A stretch of DNA of 64,000 bases from Phycisphaeraceae bacterium (GTDB taxonomy: Bacteria > Planctomycetota > Phycisphaerae > Phycisphaerales > UBA1924): the NCBI GenBank assembly GCA_019636515.1, contig JAHBXI010000002.1, forward strand, positions 682,001 to 746,000, in the 5' to 3' direction. The notes below the pieces were generated by a model that was given only the letters and a program-made list of their open reading frames with translations, was not told where the DNA came from and made no database searches. The position numbers and the translations under genes were made by a program. Shown here piece after piece: positions 16,864 through 26,013 of this stretch (position 1 is its first letter; every line of letters begins with the position of its first letter).

Positions 16864-16895
16864 CGCCCCGGCGGCTGCTTCCGTGCCTCCTTTGC

Positions 16896-17780
16896 TCAGG
16901 CCGTGCCGGCGTCGAGTCTGGTTTTTTCCTCGGAAATCCGGGCGCGGCGGATGCTCATCGAGATCCCAAACCACGACCCCCAGATCCCCAGCCCGGTCCC
17001 CACGATCGCCCCGATCACGCCGGCGCCGTGCGTCATCTTTGTCCAGACGGTCAGTGACATCGACGCCCCGAGCAGGACGGGAAGCGCGGTGCCGAGCATC
17101 CAGAACATCCCCCGGATCTTCGTGTCCCGGAATTCGTCGTACAGGCGCTGGAGATCTTCCGACCCCCGGGCGTCGAGCGGCTCGGGCTCCCGCAGCGCCA
17201 GGCGCAGTGCCATCGGCTGGATGGCATAGACCGTGATCAGGGCTACCCCGTACACGGCGAGCGTGATGAGCCAGCGCGTTCGCTCGGCGGCGTCGTCGAA
17301 CGTCCCGATCACGCCCCGGGACGCGATCACCCCGAGCAGAATCGCCGAGGCGGTCGCCGACGCGACCCAGTGCCCGGTTCGGATCGGATTTCGGCGCTCG
17401 CGGTTGACGATCGAGGCCGTTCGCACGGGCGAGACGCCCGGATCCGCGGGCGCCAGAACCCATGCCGGGTTCTTGGACCGAAGCGCGGGCACCGCCAGTC
17501 CAAACCACAGCGGGAAGAACAAGAGCCAGCACATCCGAGCGGCGATGGATAGGACGGGAGTTGTCAGTTTGATGGATATCAGCAGTAGGCCGATCCAGGC
17601 CGCCAGCGCCACGAGCGTGGCGATCACCAGCGCCATCCCCCGCGCCCGGGCCTCGGCCCGCCGCGCCTCCTCGGTGACGCGGGTCCGGGTCAGGAGCACG
17701 AACACGATTGGGAACAAGAGCATCAGCGGGGTGAATACCAGCGAGAGCAGGCGACCCAGGATCATTCCAACGTCGATCAT
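16896..17780 (-). CDS. integral membrane protein paired with a GntR regulator
   Basis: A 294-residue protein with about seven hydrophobic segments, starting at residues 8-30 (LLSLVFTPLMLLFPIVFVLL), then about 47-70, 76-100, 140-160, 168-190 and two between 225 and 275. It ends in a basic tail. A soluble loop (about 195-225, EPLDARGSEDLQRLYDEFRD) sits between membrane pairs, as in DUF1648-type proteins that accompany GntR regulators in other bacteria. I do not recognise a transport or enzyme motif. Its ATG at 17780 overlaps the stop of the gntR gene (four bases, ATGA), so the two are translated together and share the operator at 18194. Confidence 0.75.
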   Translation of the reverse strand: MIDVGMILGRLLSLVFTPLMLLFPIVFVLLTRTRVTEEARRAEARARGMALVIATLVALAAWIGLLLISIKLTTPVLSIAARMCWLLFFPLWFGLAVPALRSKNPAWVLAPADPGVSPVRTASIVNRERRNPIRTGHWVASATASAILLGVIASRGVIGTFDDAAERTRWLITLAVYGVALITVYAIQPMALRLALREPEPLDARGSEDLQRLYDEFRDTKIRGMFWMLGTALPVLLGASMSLTVWTKMTHGAGVIGAIVGTGLGIWGSWFGISMSIRRARISEEKTRLDAGTA

Positions 17781-18187
17781 GGCGAGGCTCCTTCTTCGCA
17801 GGACGGCCCCCAGAGGCGGGCCATCATGGTGTTGATCAAGTCCCTGGTCTGGTCGCGGGATAGCCCGGCGAGTTTCGCGTCGGAAAGAGCCGAAGAGATC
17901 GACGACTCGATCCGGCGACGCACCTGGGCCGGCTCCCCGGTCGGACGCTCGGTGCCCGACATCACCACGGTCCCGCGTCCACGCGACGAGGAGAGCAGGC
18001 CCGCGTCGGTCAGGTCGCGGTACGCCCGAGCCACCGTGTTCAGGTTGATTCCCAGGTCCGCGGCCAGTTGCCGCACCGGGGGGAGTTCATCTCCGGCGGC
18101 GATGGTGCCCGCCGCGATGAGGCGGCGGATCTCCGCGACCAACTGGTCGTGGATCGGGACATCGCTGGCGAGAGAGATCGAGATCAC
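17777..18187 (-). CDS. GntR-family regulator, YtrA subfamily
   Basis: A 136-residue transcription regulator. The N-terminal winged helix is typical of GntR: PIHDQLVAEIRRLIAAGTIA then GDELPPVRQLAADLGINLNT and VARAYRDLTDAGLLSSSRGR (residues about 10-70). The C-terminal part is short and helical, as in the YtrA subfamily, which usually governs an adjacent transporter or membrane protein. The start is GTG at 18187. A near-consensus promoter and a 23-base palindrome end seven bases upstream, so it very likely represses its own two-gene operon, with a leaderless message. Confidence 0.9.
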   Translation of the reverse strand: MISISLASDVPIHDQLVAEIRRLIAAGTIAAGDELPPVRQLAADLGINLNTVARAYRDLTDAGLLSSSRGRGTVVMSGTERPTGEPAQVRRRIESSISSALSDAKLAGLSRDQTRDLINTMMARLWGPSCEEGASP

Positions 18188-18193
18188 GATCGC

Positions 18194-18221
18194 ATTGTAT
18201 CGTACTATGATACAATGTCAA
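18194..18221 (-). promoter_or_regulatory. gntR promoter with overlapping palindromic operator
   Basis: On the minus strand TTGACA (18221-18216) and TACAAT (18199-18194) are 16 bases apart, and the GTG start follows the -10 by six bases. A perfect 8-base inverted repeat, ATTGTATC-N7-GATACAAT (18194-18216), fills the spacer and -10. This is the layout of an autorepressed promoter. Confidence 0.85.
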
Positions 18222-18318
18222 CAGGATTTTCTCGCGAATCAACCCGACTACACACGAACGATCGCACTATGTACGGTAAATCGCGCCTGCCGAATTGACG
18301 GTCGCTGGGCGCATCCGT

Positions 18319-18978
18319 ATGACCCGCGGCTGGTGGCATCCATGTGAAGAAACCGTTCCCGGCGTTCAGGACCGGCTTATCAAGGCTCGAAACGGGTTTG
18401 TCGTGGCGGATCCGGGGCGATTGCGTGCGTATGCGATGGCATCCGGCTTGCCGTGGTATGGCGTGCGCGAAGTCCGCATCCAAGCCCAGTCCCCGGAGTT
18501 CGCCGATCGGCGGCTCAACCTGCTGTTGTCGTACGCGGGGTGGCAATCCAATCCGTGGGTTGATCGGCTTCCATGCCTGCTTGAGCCCTTGGGGGTTTCG
18601 AGCGTGCGGGCACGCAGCGGGCGGGAGGCCGCCGAGGTGATCCGCTCGGTCCCGATCCATATCGCGGTCGTGGATCTTGGGCTGCCTTTGGAGGCCGAAT
18701 CGCCGGACTCGGACAGCATGGACTCGGAGGGGGGGCCCCGCCTGCTGGAGTTGCTCGCCCGCCTGAGCGAGCCTCCTCCGACGGTGGTGGTCAAGCCGCC
18801 CCGGACGCACCGTGACGACCGCCGGGATCTCTCGGCGGCGCTGCGGCTGGGGGCGTTTGCCGTGGTGGATCGTCCGCGGGGGGACGGTGACCTGGAGTTG
18901 ATGCTTGAAGTCCTGCGTCGGTGCCTCTCGCGGTTCTACCACGGGAGATGGCCTTCGCGTGGGGATCCGGTGGAGTGA
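18319..18978 (+). CDS. receiver-like domain protein without output domain
   Basis: A 219-residue protein. The first 70 residues resemble nothing I know (GLPWYGVREVRIQAQ, then LNLLLSYAGWQSNPWVDRLP). Residues about 85-200 look like a response-regulator receiver: a beta strand with IHIAVVDLGLP that puts an Asp at the phospho-acceptor position, VVVKPPRTH, and GAFAVVDRPR. The N-terminal acidic pair is not visible, and the conserved Lys before the final Pro is Arg, so phosphorylation is doubtful. No DNA-binding or enzyme domain is present. It is upstream of groES by 111 bases on the same strand. The ATG at 18319 is chosen; a TTG at 18295 is possible. Confidence 0.6.
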   Translation: MTRGWWHPCEETVPGVQDRLIKARNGFVVADPGRLRAYAMASGLPWYGVREVRIQAQSPEFADRRLNLLLSYAGWQSNPWVDRLPCLLEPLGVSSVRARSGREAAEVIRSVPIHIAVVDLGLPLEAESPDSDSMDSEGGPRLLELLARLSEPPPTVVVKPPRTHRDDRRDLSAALRLGAFAVVDRPRGDGDLELMLEVLRRCLSRFYHGRWPSRGDPVE

Positions 18979-19089
18979 TTGTTCGCTCTCGGCTCCGCGT
19001 GTCGGCGCCGCGAGACATTGGTCGGTGTTTGTCGTTATGCCGGCGGCCGTCGAGGCCGTCGCCACAGATTCGAAGGGAGACCAGCAGCC

Positions 19090-19410
19090 ATGGCAAAGGG
19101 TTCGAAATCAGCGTCGGCCACGATCCGCCCGCTTCACGACAAGATCATCGTCCGCCGGGACGAGGCGCCGTCGAAGACGTCGAGCGGGATTTTCCTCCCC
19201 GAGTCCGGGAAGGAGAGGCCCAAGTCCGGCACGGTCGAGGCGGTGGGGACGGGGGCGCTCAACACCGAGACGGGGGAGCGCATCCCGCTGACGGTCAGGA
19301 AGGGCGACAAGGTGATTTTCACGAGTTACGCGGGGACGGAGGTCAAACTCGACGGCGAGGAACTGCTCATCATGTCCGAGGACGATATCCTGGCGGTGAT
19401 CGAGGACTGA
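19090..19410 (+). CDS. groES: co-chaperonin GroES
   Basis: Lid of the GroEL/ES folding chamber. The 106-residue protein carries the family opening IRPLHDKIIVRRDEAPSKT, the mobile loop with SSGIFLPESGKERPKSG (residues about 31-47), KGDKVIFTSYAGTEVKLDGE and the terminal strand LLIMSEDDILAVIE. An insertion-free, full-length GroES, slightly longer than average (about 97) through a short head. AGGGAGA about 12 bases upstream is a weak ribosome site. No CIRCE element (TTAGCACTC inverted repeat) is visible upstream, so heat control must use another route. Confidence 0.96.
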   Translation: MAKGSKSASATIRPLHDKIIVRRDEAPSKTSSGIFLPESGKERPKSGTVEAVGTGALNTETGERIPLTVRKGDKVIFTSYAGTEVKLDGEELLIMSEDDILAVIED

Positions 19411-19433
19411 GGCCCGCGTTGGCCGCGTGACCC

Positions 19434-19664
19434 ATGACACCCGATCAACTCAGAACCGCGCTGCGGGAACTCAACGGGGAACGCGACCTGACCCTCGCGT
19501 TCATCGGCATGGCCGAGCACCTGCATATCCCCAAGGCGATGCTCATCCCCGACGAGCCGGACCACCTCGTGAAGGTGACCGACGGATCGAGCGTGTACAT
19601 CGTCGAGGCCGAGCGGGTGGTCTGGTTCAAGATCGGGCTTGGCCACGTCAAGGTGAAGCACTGA
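19434..19664 (+). CDS. hypothetical protein between groES and groEL
   Basis: A 76-residue protein, [20 protein letters not shown] followed by [20 protein letters not shown] and ending [12 protein letters not shown]. It has no signal or membrane segment. Strong codon bias and its place 23 bases after groES, with groEL next on the same strand, indicate a real gene in one operon. The first 30 residues look helical, the remainder beta ([20 protein letters not shown]). I do not recognise a family. A role with the chaperonin is suggested only by position. Confidence 0.72.
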   Translation: MTPDQLRTALRELNGERDLTLAFIGMAEHLHIPKAMLIPDEPDHLVKVTDGSSVYIVEAERVVWFKIGLGHVKVKH

Positions 19665-19825
19665 ACGGATGAAGATGTTGTATCACTGGCCACGGAGGCG
19701 CACGCGGGACGGAGAGCAATCGCGGCATGGAGAGCGATCGGCGTCGGCGAGACGTGCCATCGCCTTGCCGCGCGACGCGGGCGCCTCGGTGGTGAATTCG
19801 AAATCGCAACGAAAGGAAGTCTGAA

Positions 19826-21463
<1,638 letters not shown>

Positions 21464-21496
21464 TCCCCAGCGATTCCGAGGATTCGTCTTTGCATC

Positions 21497-21531
21497 AAGG
21501 CCCGCGGGTTTGTCCCGCGGGCCTTTTCCTT
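21497..21531 (+). terminator. terminator after groEL
   Basis: A perfect 12-base stem, AAGGCCCGCGGG and CCCGCGGGCCTT around TTTGT (21497-21525), followed by TTCCTT. It ends the groES-groEL unit. Confidence 0.85.
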
Positions 21532-21827
21532 GCTCACGGCAGGCCCGGTGTTCGCCTGAGCATCGCGGTCATCGAGTCACGCCGATTCAGGCAATCGACG
21601 TGCCGACGAGGCATGACCGTGGAATTGGCTTTCGTTTGTCGCAAGCGGACTCTTGACTTTCTCCTGAAGGAAACCGAATCCATGAATCCGTGCCGGAATT
21701 GACTTCCCAAGGTCGGAACCGCGGCGTGGGATGTCCGTCCGATGATGCCGTCGGCCCGAAGTGGCCGGGAGCGTGCGGGGGTTGGCGCCGTGTGCGCGTT
21801 CGCCTCGCGTACGCATGGAGATTGCTC

Positions 21828-21965
21828 ATGGCGAACAATTCAAGCGGCGGCAAGGACCACGGCGGCAAGAGCAGCGGCGGTGGCGGGAAGCCGCCCCCCA
21901 ACGCTCCGAGCACCAGCGGGAAACCCTCGGGAGGGGATCGCGGGAACAACCCGCCCAAGAAGTAA
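21828..21965 (+). CDS. 45-residue Gly/Ser/Lys-rich peptide
   Basis: MANNSSGGKDHGGKSSGGGG then KPPPNAPSTSGKPSGGDRGN ending NPPKK. A disordered, hydrophilic small protein with no recognisable family. GGAG seven bases before the ATG and a terminator 26 bases after the stop show that it is a separate transcription unit. The composition resembles small disordered stress or nucleoid-related peptides, but that is only a resemblance. Confidence 0.55.
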   Translation: MANNSSGGKDHGGKSSGGGGKPPPNAPSTSGKPSGGDRGNNPPKK

Positions 21966-21990
21966 TCGACCTGTTGATTGAACGGTCACT

Positions 21991-22020
21991 CCCGCGCTGT
22001 CACCACGGCGCGGGGGTTTT
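21991..22020 (+). terminator. terminator after the 45-residue peptide gene
   Basis: Stem CCCGCGC/GCGCGGG (21991-21997 with 22008-22014) followed by GG and TTTT. Confidence 0.7.
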
Positions 22021-22040
22021 CCTGGTGTCCGCATCCCCGA

Positions 22041-23558
22041 TCAGTTCAAGGCCCGAGCGACGGAGACGTCGGATCCGCCCACCCGCACCCGGACGAGCAG
22101 GTGGGCGCGCGTCGGCGTCTCGATCAACGGCCGAAGCGACGCGGGGTCTTCCGCGACGATGTGCTGGACGGGATCGTCGGGCGATGACGGCGCGGTGGGA
22201 TAGGCCGCGCGTATCAGCGACGCGTGCGCGAGCGCCCATGAGGTGGCCCGCGAAAGCGACGAGAGCGATTGAGCCGGGGCGACCAGGTGCATCCGGCCGT
22301 CGGATCCCGCGGCAAACTCGACCATCGGCTCGTACGGGCAACGCAGGGGGATGGGGGCAAGGCCGTCGATGAGCGCGACGAGGTTTCGCTCGGTGTTCGC
22401 CACGGTCGGCGAAGTGACCGGGTCGGGCGTGACCGGAACGGGCCTGGCGGGGGCGGCCGCGGGTGAGCCAGGGTGTCGGATCGGATCGCTGGCCGCGTTC
22501 GGGCGCGGGCGGCAAGGCTCGTCGGGCGTCAGTTCGCGGACGAGCGAGACGACGTCGGCGATGGTGCCATCCCAGGGACCGGCGAAGACCTGCCGTGTCG
22601 GGCTTGGGTCGATGCGCTGGGCGCCTATCTCGACGCCGACTTGGCGTCCCAGGAATGTCCGCACCGCCGAGCGAATTTTGTCGGCGGCTCGCCGGGCCTG
22701 CTCGGGCGGCGAACCGGCGAGAGAAACCGTGAAATCGGCATCGGTCGGCCATCCCGACGCCCCGTCGCGTGCTTCGAGCAAGCCCTTGATCGCCTGGTAC
22801 GCCGCGACGACGGCGGCGTTGTCTCCGCCGGTCAGCAAGGTGACGCCGTCAGGTCTGGCGAGCCGGACGAGGGCAATCTCATCGGTGGCGTCCGTGCAGG
22901 CGATCCAGCGGTCGGTCAACGACGAGGCATGCCTGATCGCCTCGGCGATGATCCCCGAGCAAACCGGCGCCGACGCGAGCGAGGCAAGGTCATCGCCCAC
23001 CAGTTCAATGGTCAGGTATCCGCCTCGAAGCCGCAGCAAGGCGACCGGGCCGCGAGCCCTGGTCGAAGCGCGGCGGGCATACCCGGTGATCCACGCGGAT
23101 CCAAGCACCGGGAGGTGCCCGATGATGAGCGCCTCGACCCGGGGCGGTCGGTGTGTTTCCGGGAGGCCGCTCGGGAGAACGGACGCGGAACAACCAAAAT
23201 CGTTGGTGGAAAAAACGGCGTGGTGGCGGGTCCGTTCATCGCCCGCCGTGCCCGTCGTTTCCCCGAGAAAGAGGTCGGCGAGCACGTCCGCGTCGGCCCG
23301 GGGATCCGAGCACCAGCGGCCGGGGTCGGTGAAGTCGTGCGTGCCCGTCCCCCCGGAGTTTCCGATGGTGCCAAGTACCGGGTCGTCGTCGGGGTGAACG
23401 GTGGTCCGTGTCCGAGGCGTCGTGGCGGGGGTGTCGTGGGTGGGGGTGTCGTGGGTGGGGGTGTCGTGGGTGGGCGGGCGTGGCGGGTGCATCGTCCCAG
23501 ATCTCCGATCCAGGGTTCGTCGGGCACCACCATGCCCGAAGCCGTCGGGAATGTCCAT
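22041..23558 (-). CDS. unknown protein paired with the ParA fusion
   Basis: A 505-residue soluble protein I do not recognise. The first 60 residues are low-complexity with a (THDTP)-type repeat. Residues about 130-310 look like a folded alpha/beta domain: VEALIIGHLPVLGSAWITGY, ARGPVALLRLRGGYLTIELV and DRWIACTDATDEIALVRLAR, with no catalytic motif. A Pro-rich linker separates a C-terminal domain (about 395-505; VALIDGLAPIPLRCPYEPMV, then LLVRVRVGGSDVSVARALN). It follows the ParA gene by 57 bases on the same strand, so the two are probably one operon and may work together. It could be an effector or regulator of the ATPase; no more can be said from sequence. Confidence 0.6.
   Translation of the reverse strand: MDIPDGFGHGGARRTLDRRSGTMHPPRPPTHDTPTHDTPTHDTPATTPRTRTTVHPDDDPVLGTIGNSGGTGTHDFTDPGRWCSDPRADADVLADLFLGETTGTAGDERTRHHAVFSTNDFGCSASVLPSGLPETHRPPRVEALIIGHLPVLGSAWITGYARRASTRARGPVALLRLRGGYLTIELVGDDLASLASAPVCSGIIAEAIRHASSLTDRWIACTDATDEIALVRLARPDGVTLLTGGDNAAVVAAYQAIKGLLEARDGASGWPTDADFTVSLAGSPPEQARRAADKIRSAVRTFLGRQVGVEIGAQRIDPSPTRQVFAGPWDGTIADVVSLVRELTPDEPCRPRPNAASDPIRHPGSPAAAPARPVPVTPDPVTSPTVANTERNLVALIDGLAPIPLRCPYEPMVEFAAGSDGRMHLVAPAQSLSSLSRATSWALAHASLIRAAYPTAPSSPDDPVQHIVAEDPASLRPLIETPTRAHLLVRVRVGGSDVSVARALN
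23431..23475. repeat. three 15-bp tandem repeats
   Basis: Three identical copies of GTGTCGTGGGTGGGG or a one-base variant, encoding the minus-strand THDTP repeats of the 22041 gene. Confidence 0.9.
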
Positions 23559-23615
23559 GGTCGGCTCGCTCGCCCACCTCGCGACCGCGCCGACCTTCCG
23601 TTGGTTTTCAGGCCG

Positions 23616-25166
23616 TCAATCGACGACCGATCCGCGTTCCTGGACGACGAGGAGGCTGTTGAACTCCCCAAACGGGTTCGGCTCCGTCGCGGGGTTAAAG
23701 GGGTCGACCTGCCAGCGTCCGTCCACGACCAGACGGTATGAGTATCGGCCCGGCGGCAGGGGGATGCACACTTCGAAGACCCCCAATTCCTCGTTTCTTC
23801 GCATGGCATGCCGATCGGGCGACCAGTTGTTGAAATCGGCGGCGACCGAAACGGTCGATCCGAGCGAGAGCGGCACGATGAACAGGGCGCCCTGCCGGGT
23901 CTGCCGGACGCCGTGGAAGAGATTGACCGGGGAGCGTACGGAGCGGGGCTTGAGTTCGTGGAACTCTCCCGAAGGCGGAGCGTCCTGGACAAGGGGAGCA
24001 ACCGACGCCGGCGGAGCCGACGCTCGCGCGGCCAGGCGCTGCGCCAGGCGGGCCATCTCCTCTGAACGCGAGGCCGCCCGCGTGCGAAGGTCGGCGGCGA
24101 TCTGCCGGGCAATACCGGATTGAGCGGCGACGGTCGCCGAGGGGTTTGGCCTCGTGGCGTGTTCGCCGGCATCGGCATGCACAGCGGCTGGCGCCGCCTC
24201 ATCAACCGATTCGGTCAATGGGCTGATCAGTCGCTGGGCCAGGCCGGACGACTCAACCGTGGCGACCACGCGGACCACCGGGCTTAACGCGTCGCGATCC
24301 TCGCGATCCTCGCCATCCTCGCGATCAAGTGCATCGTCGATCGGGGAGTCGGGGTCGCTCTGGTTCAAGTCGGAGGCGTCGGCGTGGCGAGACAACAGGC
24401 GAGACCTGAGCCACGAGGCGAGCATCGTGTAGTCCCTGGCCCCGCTGGACTCCGGCGCGTGATGGATGATCGTCTGACCGAGCGAGGCGGCCTCCTTGAG
24501 TTTGGGATCGTGGCGGATCGTGTGCGGGCAGACGCCGTCACCGAACCTCCGTCGGAGTTCATCGAACAGGTCGCCGGCCAGGCCGCTCTCGGGGTCGTGG
24601 AGCGTCGCCACCATCCACGTCTTGACCTGCGTCGAGAGTTTCCGCGCCATGGACCGGATGGTCGTGACCTGGCGGGCCGCGCCCTGGAGCGAGAAAAAGC
24701 CCGTCTCGACCGGGATCAGTGCCGCGCCCGAGGCGGCCAGCGCGTTGTACGTGAGAAGGCCGATCGCGGGCGAGCAGTCGATCAGGCACAGGTCGTAAGA
24801 GTCCGAGAGTCTCGCCAGGACGCTTGCCAGCCGGCCATGTCGGTCCTCCGCGTCGGCCAATGGCCCCCGGGGGGCCTCAAGCGCGGCGAGCCTCATGCGG
24901 CTTGGGACGAGGTCAAGGTTCCGGCTTGGCCGCCAGATGAGCCGAGTCGGGTCCATGGATCCGCACGGGGAGGCGGCCAGAAGGTCGGAGATGTCATGAT
25001 CGATGCGTTTTTCAGGGATCCCAAGCCCGATAGCGCAGTGCGACTGCGGGTCCATGTCAACCAGGAGCACGCGAAGTCCCTGCGCGGCGTAGACGCCCGC
25101 GAGACTGATCGCGGTCGTGGTCTTTCCACACCCGCCTTTTTGATTGACAATGGCTACGGTTCGCAA
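23616..25166 (-). CDS. ParA/MinD-type ATPase fused to a glycogen-binding (AMPK-type CBM48) domain
   Basis: A 516-residue protein with an unusual domain pair. Residues 1-270 are a ParA ATPase: the deviant Walker A KGGCGKTT (10-17), LLVDMDPQ (34-41), and Walker B LCLIDCSP (126-133). A charged, probably disordered linker follows (about 275-410). Residues about 425-510 are a carbohydrate-binding module of the AMPK-beta/CBM48 type: VAADFNNWSPDRHAM, PPGRYSYRLVVDGRW, then FGEFNSLLVVQ. The two tryptophans (about 448 and 485) and the Asn (about 503) that hold glucan in AMPK are all present. The start is TTG at 25166, supported by GAGAGG about nine bases upstream; a longer frame upstream has no family sequence. 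No parB or parS is seen nearby, so it is unlikely to be the chromosome-partition ParA. Likely it positions or senses glycogen-like material. Confidence 0.88.
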   Translation of the reverse strand: MRTVAIVNQKGGCGKTTTAISLAGVYAAQGLRVLLVDMDPQSHCAIGLGIPEKRIDHDISDLLAASPCGSMDPTRLIWRPSRNLDLVPSRMRLAALEAPRGPLADAEDRHGRLASVLARLSDSYDLCLIDCSPAIGLLTYNALAASGAALIPVETGFFSLQGAARQVTTIRSMARKLSTQVKTWMVATLHDPESGLAGDLFDELRRRFGDGVCPHTIRHDPKLKEAASLGQTIIHHAPESSGARDYTMLASWLRSRLLSRHADASDLNQSDPDSPIDDALDREDGEDREDRDALSPVVRVVATVESSGLAQRLISPLTESVDEAAPAAVHADAGEHATRPNPSATVAAQSGIARQIAADLRTRAASRSEEMARLAQRLAARASAPPASVAPLVQDAPPSGEFHELKPRSVRSPVNLFHGVRQTRQGALFIVPLSLGSTVSVAADFNNWSPDRHAMRRNEELGVFEVCIPLPPGRYSYRLVVDGRWQVDPFNPATEPNPFGEFNSLLVVQERGSVVD

Positions 25167-25366
25167 GACAACGCCCCTCTCTCGGACCCGGTAATCCCAG
25201 GGCACCCCACCGAGAGAAAACAGAACAACGACGCCCCAGAACGAGGACGCCGTTCGAAACCAAGGCCTCATCTCCGTCCGCCACGGAATTTATCGGGCGT
25301 TCGATCAGGTTGCCCCCAATTGACAAGGCGTGAACACGTAGGGAGTTTTCCCCCTTGTGGCCAACT

Positions 25367-25873
25367 TCAGATATCGCCTTCCGGCGTGCATGAGCCGGAA
25401 TTCCCGAGTGTGACGAGCATGTCGATGGTCGCGATGCGGAACCCGCACGCGCCGAACAATCGCCGGGCCGCGTCGTTGGCGAGGGCGGTTTCCAGCCGGA
25501 CCTGCTCGATCCCCATTCCGCGGAAGCGGTCGAGCGCGGCCCGCGTCAGCGAGCGACCGATTCCCTGGCCGCGGCTCTTGGGATCAACCCACAGGTCATG
25601 AATAAACCCGTACTCGCGTACCGCGTAGATCGGGATGTTGGCCATCGCCTCACCGACGAGAAATCCTGATAGGCGTCGGTCGTCGTGACCGGCCACCAGG
25701 AAAACGCTCCGAGGGTCGGCCGCCCGAACCGGGAGCCACGCCTGGTAACGGTCCATGAGGTCGTCCAGCGGCCCGTAACGGTCATGGTCCCAGGCGTCGT
25801 GCTTCGCGGCCAGCGCGGCGATCATGGGGAGGACGGACGGAACATCGCCGGGTGTCGCGTCGCGGATGAACAC
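25367..25873 (-). CDS. GNAT-family N-acetyltransferase
   Basis: A 168-residue acetyl-CoA-dependent acyltransferase. The acetyl-CoA motif is DLWVDPKSRGQGIGRSLTRA (residues about 93-112; R-G-Q-G-I-G is the pyrophosphate loop), followed by VRLETALANDAARRLFGACG. The N-terminal FIRDATPGDVPSVLPMIAAL is standard for GNATs. The substrate cannot be told. The start is GTG at 25873; TACCCT lies six bases before it. It is convergent with nothing close; ParA starts 200 bases downstream on the same strand with its own promoter region. Confidence 0.85.
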   Translation of the reverse strand: MFIRDATPGDVPSVLPMIAALAAKHDAWDHDRYGPLDDLMDRYQAWLPVRAADPRSVFLVAGHDDRRLSGFLVGEAMANIPIYAVREYGFIHDLWVDPKSRGQGIGRSLTRAALDRFRGMGIEQVRLETALANDAARRLFGACGFRIATIDMLVTLGNSGSCTPEGDI

Positions 25874-25879
25874 GGATCA

Positions 25880-25885
25880 AGGGTA
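25880..25885 (-). promoter_or_regulatory. -10-like hexamer of the GNAT gene
   Basis: Minus-strand TACCCT, six bases before the GTG at 25873. Confidence 0.4.
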
Positions 25886-26013
25886 CGACCGGTCCAGGAA
25901 TGGGACGCCCGCCGAACAGGTGGCTGTTTCATGCGGATATGACCGGGTCCGGAGACTGGGCGCAAGTCCGAGGGGAATCGGCGGGCCGCCCGGCCCGGGG
26001 TCGAGGCGGGTGT

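Noticed and set aside
18979..19825. CIRCE operators near groES and groEL
   Set aside because: Neither upstream region contains the TTAGCACTC inverted repeat or a near match.
23616..25166. Chromosome-partition parA
   Set aside because: No parB, parS or other partition and origin genes nearby, and it carries a C-terminal carbohydrate-binding domain.
25320..25325. TTGACA upstream of the GNAT/ParA gap as a promoter
   Set aside because: On the plus strand it has no -10 at proper spacing and no plus-strand gene follows.
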